Positions 58,834 to 64,000 of a stretch of DNA of 64,000 bases are shown here, piece after piece (within the stretch, counting starts at the first letter, position 1; the number at the start of each line of letters is the position of its first letter). The translations under genes were made by a program, and so were the position numbers. This DNA comes from an uncultured Aquimarina sp. (GTDB taxonomy: Bacteria; Bacteroidota; Bacteroidia; Flavobacteriales; Flavobacteriaceae). Where the stretch lies: assembly GCA_947492105.1 (NCBI GenBank), contig CANLMN010000002.1, forward strand, positions 124,001-188,000, read 5' to 3'. The notes beneath the pieces were generated by a model, which saw nothing but the letters and a program-made list of their open reading frames with translations, ran no database searches and was not told the DNA's origin.

Positions 58834-58994
58834 TATCATTTATCCTTTGAATATACTGGGATAAAATTTTCTTTTTTTGCCTCAGCTTCAGCATAAAAAC
58901 AATCCATAACTACGGCTATGCTTGATGTTTCTGCTGAAGCTCAAATAAAAAAATCTTAATTTTTCTTTCCGGTAAATTCAAACAACAAATGGTA
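58834..58994 (+). repeat. Family A palindromic repeat, copy 5
   Basis: Full-length copy with both stems (CTCAGCTTCAGCA / TGCTGAAGCTCA) and the AAATGGTA right end. Confidence 0.85.
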
Positions 58995-59231
58995 TTAAAC
59001 TCCCTTTACAAAATGATCTTTTGTACCGGACTCAAGGTGCTATTCGTATAAGAAACACGACAATGCCACACATATACTTGTTTTCCAATATCATACCATT
59101 TTCTCACATAACACAAAACTTAGTTTCATGAAATATTTAACCACACTCATCAATTTTCTTAAAAAAAACAGTAACATTTCCCCGAGTTTCGACACTTATA
59201 GTTAAACAGAAACTTAATTAATTTTTAGATT

Positions 59232-59849
59232 ATGATTAAAAAAATCATTTATCTCCTCATTATCATTTCGTTATATAGCTGCGCTTCTAGCTATGAAATG
59301 ATCAACCCAGAAACACTAGCATATAGTTCTGTCGACAATCAAAATGGCATAAAACTAGAATACAAATATGATGTATTAGAAAAAAAATATGGAAAAAAAG
59401 AAAAGAGAAAATCTACTAAAGTGGTCGCTGTAAAAATTTCTAATACCACAGCAAATGATTTGACCCTTGGTAAAAATCTCTTTATTCAGAATGGTACTGG
59501 TGATAAAATCACTCTACTAGAAAACCCACAAATATTTGGGCCGTTAAAACAAAATGTTCCTGTTTATCTTTTGTATATGCTTTTAACTCCAATGACACTT
59601 AATAAAACCACCACAGATACCAACACTGGCGTCCAAGAAATGGAAACTATTTTTCCACTAGGCTTTATTGTTGGGCCTGGTATAACTGCCCTTAATATGA
59701 TTACTGCTAGTAGTTCCAATAAAAAATTCAAAACCGAACTCACGGAGAAAAATTTGATTGGAAAAACCATTAAAGCAGGAGAAACTGTATCAGGCCTTAT
59801 TGGTCTTCAATCAGACACATTCACCAACTTATCTATTTTGACAGAATAA
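59232..59849 (+). CDS. Lipoprotein of unknown function (205 aa)
   Basis: The protein has a lipoprotein signal, MIKKIIYLLIIISLYSCAS, with Cys17 in the lipobox. The mature part has a charged linker, a hydrophobic middle (about 105-125 and 140-160, PVYLLYMLLTPM and FIVGPGITALNMI) and a C-terminal SGLIGLQSD region. No family recognised. It is the last intact gene before the decayed region. Confidence 0.75.
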   Translation: MIKKIIYLLIIISLYSCASSYEMINPETLAYSSVDNQNGIKLEYKYDVLEKKYGKKEKRKSTKVVAVKISNTTANDLTLGKNLFIQNGTGDKITLLENPQIFGPLKQNVPVYLLYMLLTPMTLNKTTTDTNTGVQEMETIFPLGFIVGPGITALNMITASSSNKKFKTELTEKNLIGKTIKAGETVSGLIGLQSDTFTNLSILTE

Positions 59850-59873
59850 TTACATCTATCTTATAGAACTAAT

Positions 59874-59968
59874 CAATTTAGATATATAAATTCGTATTAA
59901 TGATACTGTTATTTTTTATATAAAAAATAACAAGGCGATATACGACATTACAGAGCTAATTCGGTATA
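59874..59968 (-). repeat. Family B deletion derivative, reversed (95 bp)
   Basis: Reverse complement reads ATACCGAATTAGCTCTGTAA ... ATATATCTAAATTG with the middle missing. The centre is a perfect 24-nt palindrome GTTATTTTTTAT-ATAAAAAATAAC. Confidence 0.6.
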
Positions 59969-60123
59969 AACTATAGCGTTTAGAGAATCAAAGCATCCCT
60001 AATATTGGCATATAGCAGTCGGATACATTTCAAAAAACGGATGATTTCCTGCATGAATTTGAAAACAATCAATAATTACCGCATCTTTGTGACTTAATTT
60101 TAGGAGCAAAAAAATAACATTTT

Positions 60124-60195
60124 ATGGCTATATTATTTAATAACTCACATATAACAGGATGCTGTAGAGCTGTTTTTGGATCAAGATTTAGATAG
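60124..60195 (+). other. Small ORF (23 aa) before a terminator
   Basis: ATG at 60124, stop TAG at 60193; AGGAG lies 17 nt upstream. The peptide MAILFNNSHITGCCRAVFGS... has two adjacent Cys. A strong hairpin terminator starts 30 nt later. A real small peptide gene or a remnant; coding is not proven. Confidence 0.25.
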
Positions 60196-60224
60196 ATGAA
60201 CCATATTAATGACATAGAAGTACG

Positions 60225-60252
60225 AGCGTCCAAGAAATTGGACGCTTTTTTT
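60225..60252 (+). terminator. Strong intrinsic terminator
   Basis: AGCGTCCAA-GAAA-TTGGACGCT then TTTTTT: perfect 9-bp stem, GNRA-type GAAA loop, U-run. No intact gene precedes it. Confidence 0.8.
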
Positions 60253-60512
60253 ATGGAATTTATTGTCATCAATCAAGTACTAAACAAAATGATCTTTGAA
60301 GCGTAATTTTCAGCAATACAACCCATTACAAAAAGTAATACATCCGCACTAAAAACGGACAGGGTATCCCTAACCCAAAATCAAAATTAACTACCTGGTT
60401 ATCAGTAAAATAATTGAAAAAACAATTGTATAATCAAAAAACAGTTTACATCTTTGCACTGCAGTAAAACAATTGCAAAACAAAAAAATCATTAAATAAT
60501 AACCGAAGTAAT

Positions 60513-60596
60513 ATGATTATAATAAAGACATATGCCCATACTACAAAAGGACAAGGTCTTTTTGTATGTTTGCTTCGAGACTTCACTCATAAATAA
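60513..60596 (+). other. Small ORF (27 aa) before a terminator
   Basis: ATG 60513, TAA 60594; peptide MIIIKTYAHTTKGQGLFVCL... is followed by the hairpin at 60620-60646. Coding is not proven. Confidence 0.25.
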
Positions 60597-60619
60597 GTTT
60601 TCTTATCTATACCTAGAAG

Positions 60620-60646
60620 TCCGGAGCTCAAAGTTTCGGATTTTTT
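60620..60646 (+). terminator. Intrinsic terminator
   Basis: TCCGGAGC / GTTTCGGA (two G-U pairs) with a 5-nt loop, followed by T6. Confidence 0.65.
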
Positions 60647-61112
60647 GTTTGTACTCCACTTTTTCAGGTAGCGTACAGCGAATAGCATTCCTACTAGGTA
60701 GCTCCTTGTACTCAAAATTTCTGAAATCATAGAATACAACACCAAACACCTTAAAAAAAATCATTTAATGCAATTAAATTCTCATTAATTCGAAAGAAAT
60801 TAAGCAGTAAAGGTCTAATGAAAATGAGGTCTTCCAAAAAACAATAATATACATGTGACTTGGGGTCAAATTCATGATCATGAAAATCATCCTGATTTTT
60901 CGTTATCAACCGAAAATGACATAAAACCTAATCATCAGCTCTCTTTTAAAATTCATAGCAGGGCGCTACACATGAAAAAAGTACCGAAACATAGCCAAAT
61001 GTGAATTATTTTTTAGAACAAAAATCAACATGAGTTAACTATTAAAAAAAACCTCTAAATCAAAACGACAAGAATTAAAATAACAGGTCAAAAAACGATA
61101 AAAAAAACAACT

Positions 61113-61590
61113 ATGGAACTAATACTAGTAGGCAGCTGCTACCTAAAAAGAAAATCTGCAGTACAAGAATTCTGCGGTGATTAGGAAGAAGCCTTTGTAG
61201 CCTTATATTATGAAAAAAATTATTGTGTAGCAGATATACCAAATTTGTTCTATAATGTTGCATATCGACTTGTTCTTTTCTCATCTAAATGCCTTGTTTA
61301 TATATTCCATAGCTAAGGCTACGGAATAGCATCACGATGTTTTTTACATAAAAAATATCTTCAATTAGTCCAAGAAGAAAAAAACTCTGTTCTAACGATA
61401 GCTATTTTTAAGTCATAGAGGAAGAAGAAAATCGTATCAAAAAGGAAATTAAAATTGCTAAAAAAACAAGGAACTATCGCACAAGACAAAAAAGCAAATA
61501 CTGCTACCCTAGTAAACATATAGGGCGGAACGATTCATGGCTTTTTATTGGGAGAAATGTTAAAAATTTCTTAAATTTAAAAAACGAAAT
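61113..61590 (+). pseudogene. Decayed gene interrupted by a family B repeat
   Basis: ATG 61113 reads 23 codons to a TAG, then continues in frame (EEAFVALYYEKNYCVADIP) into the family B copy at 61236. After the repeat, protein-like sequence resumes (LQLVQEEKNSVLTIAIF, then a frame change into VIEEEENRIKKEIKIAKK). The reading suggests an old gene split by the repeat and by mutations. No family recognised. Confidence 0.4.
61236..61357 (+). repeat. Family B palindromic repeat, copy 5 (right end lost)
   Basis: ATACCAAATTTGTTCTATAA, core ATCGACTTGTTCTTTTCTCA and CCATAGCTAAGGCTACGG; ends after TTACATAAAAAATA without the usual right arm. Confidence 0.65.
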
Positions 61591-61680
61591 ATGACTAAAA
61601 ACAAAGTACACATACCACTAGAATTAGCATATCACATATGTGATATGCGATGGATTACTAAAACACTCCTGAGAATATAA
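61591..61680 (+). other. Small ORF (29 aa) before a terminator
   Basis: ATG 61591, TAA 61678; contains a perfect 22-nt palindrome (61627-61648, GCATATCACAT and its reverse complement). The frame continues past the stop in protein-like form, so a decayed gene end is more likely than a peptide gene. Confidence 0.25.
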
Positions 61681-61736
61681 GATGCCCTCGGATTTATGGA
61701 ATCATGCAGATGAGTTCCTTAAAAACACACCTAGCT

Positions 61737-61763
61737 AGCATCCATCAAAATGGATGCTTTTTT
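61737..61763 (+). terminator. Strong intrinsic terminator
   Basis: AGCATCCAT-CAAA-ATGGATGCT then T5: perfect 9-bp stem with U-run. Confidence 0.8.
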
Positions 61764-62124
61764 AATTCTACCTTTTTAGTATATCGAGTTTATCCCATTT
61801 AAAAAATAATTATCATGATGCATGAGAATTTCGCAGACACAAATAAAGTCTCGAAACGATACAAAAAAGAGTTTCAAAAAAAAGAAAAAAAACACGAAAA
61901 AACGTAACATTCTAGATTCACGTAACACTAATATTAAAGAAGGACATACAATGTCATTATGAAGTAATTCAAAACAACTACCAGTTTTTCAAAATGATAC
62001 GACAATCATTCTGTATACTCTAAATAAAAACGAACCGATTTACAGAGTGGTAATGTAGTCATTAGACAAGACGTACTATTTTTTAAAATTTGTAGACTCT
62101 AATTAACAACCAAAAGAAAAAAAG

Positions 62125-62343
62125 ATGAAGTATAACCATTTTTACACAAAAAATCAGGAAATAAAAAAACACCTGTTGTCCAAAACATTTGGAAGTATTC
62201 TTGGAATGGATTTCTACACTACGGTTGTTAATCCTCTTCGAGAATGGCTGCCCAAAAATATAGGCACCAACAAAGGTTTATTTATGAGCAAAAGTTATCG
62301 CTGTAGTACGAGTACAATGTATTACCATTTGTGCTGCTACTAA
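62125..62343 (+). CDS. Small ORF (72 aa), doubtful
   Basis: ATG 62125 preceded by an A/G-rich stretch (AAAGAAAAAAAG). The peptide has a helical N-terminal half (about 10-45, KKHLLSKTFGSILGMDF) and a Cys- and Tyr-rich end. No family recognised. It lies in a decayed region, so it may be a remnant. Confidence 0.3.
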   Translation: MKYNHFYTKNQEIKKHLLSKTFGSILGMDFYTTVVNPLREWLPKNIGTNKGLFMSKSYRCSTSTMYYHLCCY

Positions 62344-62409
62344 ATTTGCTTTTTTGGCAAGCTTTGGTTTTAGTAATTACAGTAGTGTGATTAGCTAAAG
62401 ACTAAATCG

Positions 62410-62855
62410 ATTAACATAACAACAATACAAGTTGTCCTATTTGGCACAACACTCCTCGCTATACCTTATAGTCAAGGAAAAATGCCTCCTTAGTTTACAG
62501 CTTTTATAGCGCAACAATTTCAGCACAATGAATTTGTAGTTGCCTACTGTTATAGAATTAGTGACATGCTATTTTCTGCTACTGTCTTTATCCATGACAC
62601 TACAGTTATAGTGCATTTGTACACATGCGACCTTAACGCTAACGAAAAAGAAAATCTTAAAAAAACTGATCCAAAAAATCTTGACTACAGTTCGCCGCTA
62701 CCCAAAAAGGGAAAGTTTGAGTGTTGTGACTGTATAAGATTTCACTTTCCCAAAACAGATCAGAAAACACCCTAGGTACTCTGTATGTGCAACATACAAT
62801 TCTGGGACTGGATACCTATGGCATATTCCCAACATACTAACTCAAAAATTTTACA
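62410..62855 (+). pseudogene. Decayed secreted-protein gene with in-frame stops
   Basis: One frame reads TTIQVVLFGTTLLAIPYSQGK (signal-like), a TAG after MPP, then about 90 codons with CDLNANEKEN and FECCDCIRFHF, a second TAG, then a further 27 codons to TGA at the next gene's start. No ATG at the beginning. I read it as a broken gene; the part from 62566 could be mistaken for an intact 69-aa ORF. Confidence 0.4.
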
Positions 62856-62858
62856 CAT

Positions 62859-63032
62859 ATGAAAACTTTAAAATATACTATACTAGCATTCCTCTTAGGT
62901 ATCAACTTTGTTTCTTGTACTCCCGATGACATCGGAATAGAAGATGAAACTTTGGAGGTTTTAGAAACTTTGGAAATGAAAGCTAAAAAACGATTTGTCC
63001 GAGATAAAAACTTGAATAATACAGATAAATAA
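62859..63032 (+). CDS. Small lipoprotein (57 aa)
   Basis: ATG 62859, stop at 63030. The signal MKTLKYTILAFLLGINFVSC has a lipobox Cys20; the mature 37 residues are acidic first (DDIGIEDETLEVLETLE) then basic. It ends 25 bp before the TPR gene, so co-expression is likely. It resembles, in size and layout, the lipoprotein at 21752-21904. Confidence 0.65.
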   Translation: MKTLKYTILAFLLGINFVSCTPDDIGIEDETLEVLETLEMKAKKRFVRDKNLNNTDK

Positions 63033-63057
63033 AAATCATTTTCAGTACTTTTAAGGG

Positions 63058-64000
63058 ATGAAACACTATATAGTTGCATCCCTTATTTTTTTGTGCATAT
63101 CTATATTAATAGTATCCAATTCATGCAATTGGCGAGTACAAAAAAACAATACCACTTTTAAAAATAAGGAGGTTTTAAAAAAAATAGATTCTTTAAACAC
63201 TTTTTACAGTTTTGCCGACAACGAATCAAATGAAAATGATAAAAAATTACAAGCTCTTGATAAGTTTTTAAATGGGTGTTTCCAATTAAAAAGTGATTCT
63301 TTACAATACAAAGGGCTGATTTTGCAAACAAAACTCCTTAATCAATATGGATTTACAGAGAAAGCTATTGAAAAATCTTTTAAGTTACTAGAATTAGCTA
63401 GAAAAAATAATGACAGTATCCACATAGGTCGAGCTTACTTCAAACTAGGTCTTTACAATAAGATAATAGAAAATCATCTTGAAGCTTTTGAATACTATAA
63501 CCAATCATTTAAAATTTGTAGGAATATAAAAGACAGCATAAGAGCAGGAAAATGCCTTATGGATATGTCAAATATTCAAAGATCGTTAGGAGATTATAAT
63601 GCCAGTAAAACAACCGCTACTGATGGTTTAAAATATCTAGAAAATTCCGATGAATACCTGACAATCATACCACTATACCAAAGTATTTCAATTATTTACA
63701 AAGAATTAGGAGATGGCAACGAAGCACTTTTATGGAATAATAAAATCATGAGACTCCTCGAAGACTCTATTATTAAAAGGCAAATTGGTCTCCATAATGT
63801 TCCTTTATTCCTAAATACTAGGGCTAATATTTTTGCAAAACAAAAAAAATATGATGAAGGCATCAATATTTTAGAATCGTTAATAGCAGACAAGGAGGCA
63901 ATAAAAAACCTCGAAGATTATTCGATATTCCTAAACAATCTAGCTTATATTAAATTCTTACAAAATCCAAAAAATAAAGAAATTGAAAAAATGTTACTCA
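63058..64000 (+). CDS. TPR-repeat protein, partial (3' end beyond right edge)
   Basis: ATG 63058 opens a frame of 314 codons that reaches the window edge without a stop. The N-terminus is a lipoprotein or signal-anchor type (MKHYIVASLIFLCISILIVSNSC). At least five TPR-like helix pairs follow (for example YKGLILQTKLLNQYGFTEKA, GRAYFKLGLYNKIIENHLEA, KCLMDMSNIQRSLGDYNASK, FLNTRANIFAKQKKYDEG). In flavobacteria such proteins usually end in a membrane helix plus a histidine kinase or LuxR/HTH output, but that end is not visible here. The small lipoprotein directly before it may be part of the same system. Confidence 0.8.
   Translation, partial: MKHYIVASLIFLCISILIVSNSCNWRVQKNNTTFKNKEVLKKIDSLNTFYSFADNESNENDKKLQALDKFLNGCFQLKSDSLQYKGLILQTKLLNQYGFTEKAIEKSFKLLELARKNNDSIHIGRAYFKLGLYNKIIENHLEAFEYYNQSFKICRNIKDSIRAGKCLMDMSNIQRSLGDYNASKTTATDGLKYLENSDEYLTIIPLYQSISIIYKELGDGNEALLWNNKIMRLLEDSIIKRQIGLHNVPLFLNTRANIFAKQKKYDEGINILESLIADKEAIKNLEDYSIFLNNLAYIKFLQNPKNKEIEKMLL

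Larger units (their letters stand above)
59850..62858. other. 3-kb decayed region without intact recognised genes
   Basis: Holds a reversed mini family B element, a truncated family B copy, three hairpin terminators, several short ORFs of 23-72 codons and stretches that read like protein but contain in-frame stops. I read it as gene remnants, not active genes. Confidence 0.55.

Noticed and set aside
498-58994. CRISPR array
   Set aside because: Repeat copies are 155 bp long, palindromic and kilobases apart; there are no regular spacers and no cas genes.
62566-62775. 69-aa frame as an intact gene
   Set aside because: The same frame extends upstream through a stop to a signal-like start and downstream past another stop, so a broken larger gene explains it better.

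Overview
The window looks like a low-GC chromosome segment from a marine Flavobacteriaceae bacterium (Bacteroidota). Evidence seen directly: Por/type IX (T9SS) C-terminal sorting domains on secreted enzymes, many lipoproteins with a Cys lipobox, TAnnTTTG-type promoter boxes, a degenerate Bacteroidota-style ComEC, an IPExxxVDY protein beside pyruvate kinase, and a carbohydrate-degradation repertoire. No tRNA, rRNA, CRISPR array, transposase or integrase gene was recognised. Product names come from motif recognition in the translated sequence; no database search was possible.

Layout. (1) 1-17 kb: secreted carbohydrate-active proteins, all on the minus strand. A partial Tat-signal protein runs off the left edge. 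It is followed by two tandem, near-identical BNR-propeller proteins (candidate PL24/PL25-type ulvan lyases) with an Ig-like domain, a ricin-like lectin domain and a T9SS domain. Next come a T9SS-exported SGNH hydrolase, an unknown lipoprotein, GlpD, an aldose-epimerase-like protein, an aldo/keto reductase and a PL7-like lipoprotein. (2) 17-22.5 kb: SelO, gene remnants, and a small cassette of an HTH regulator facing a lipoprotein, a membrane protein and an 89-aa protein. (3) 22.6-28.4 kb: the core cluster acpP-fabF-rnc-IPExxxVDY-pyk, with divergent purN. (4) 28.8-35 kb: a peptide-use operon (S9 dipeptidyl peptidase, two POT transporters, a thioredoxin-fold protein). (5) 35-40.7 kb: a minus-strand run surE, small membrane protein, lpxB, alkD-like, NlpC/P60, comEC. 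(6) 40.9-48 kb: a PAS histidine kinase with a response regulator, DUF2721, a large sortilin/BNR protein, a structured RNA candidate and aminopeptidase P. (7) 49-58.5 kb: a polysaccharide-utilisation block of GH105 unsaturated uronyl hydrolase, S1 sulfatase, GH2 and a heparinase II/III-like T9SS lyase. (8) 58.5-64 kb: a lipoprotein, about 3 kb of decayed sequence, then a small lipoprotein and a TPR protein that runs off the right edge.

How it may work together (inference): lyases cut a uronate-containing sulfated polysaccharide, GH105 removes the unsaturated terminal uronate, and the sulfatase and GH2 finish the oligosaccharides. GlpD, the epimerase and the reductase may be general metabolism. 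Ulvan is the best guess for the substrate, because BNR lyases, GH105 and sulfatase co-occur. No SusC/SusD pair lies in the window.

The most striking non-gene feature is the intergenic DNA. It carries at least four families of 90-165 bp palindromic, transposase-free repeats (here called A, B, C and D), with nested insertions, deletion derivatives and one case of a repeat contributing to an open frame. They look like MITE or REP/RAYT-type elements; no mobilising enzyme is visible here.
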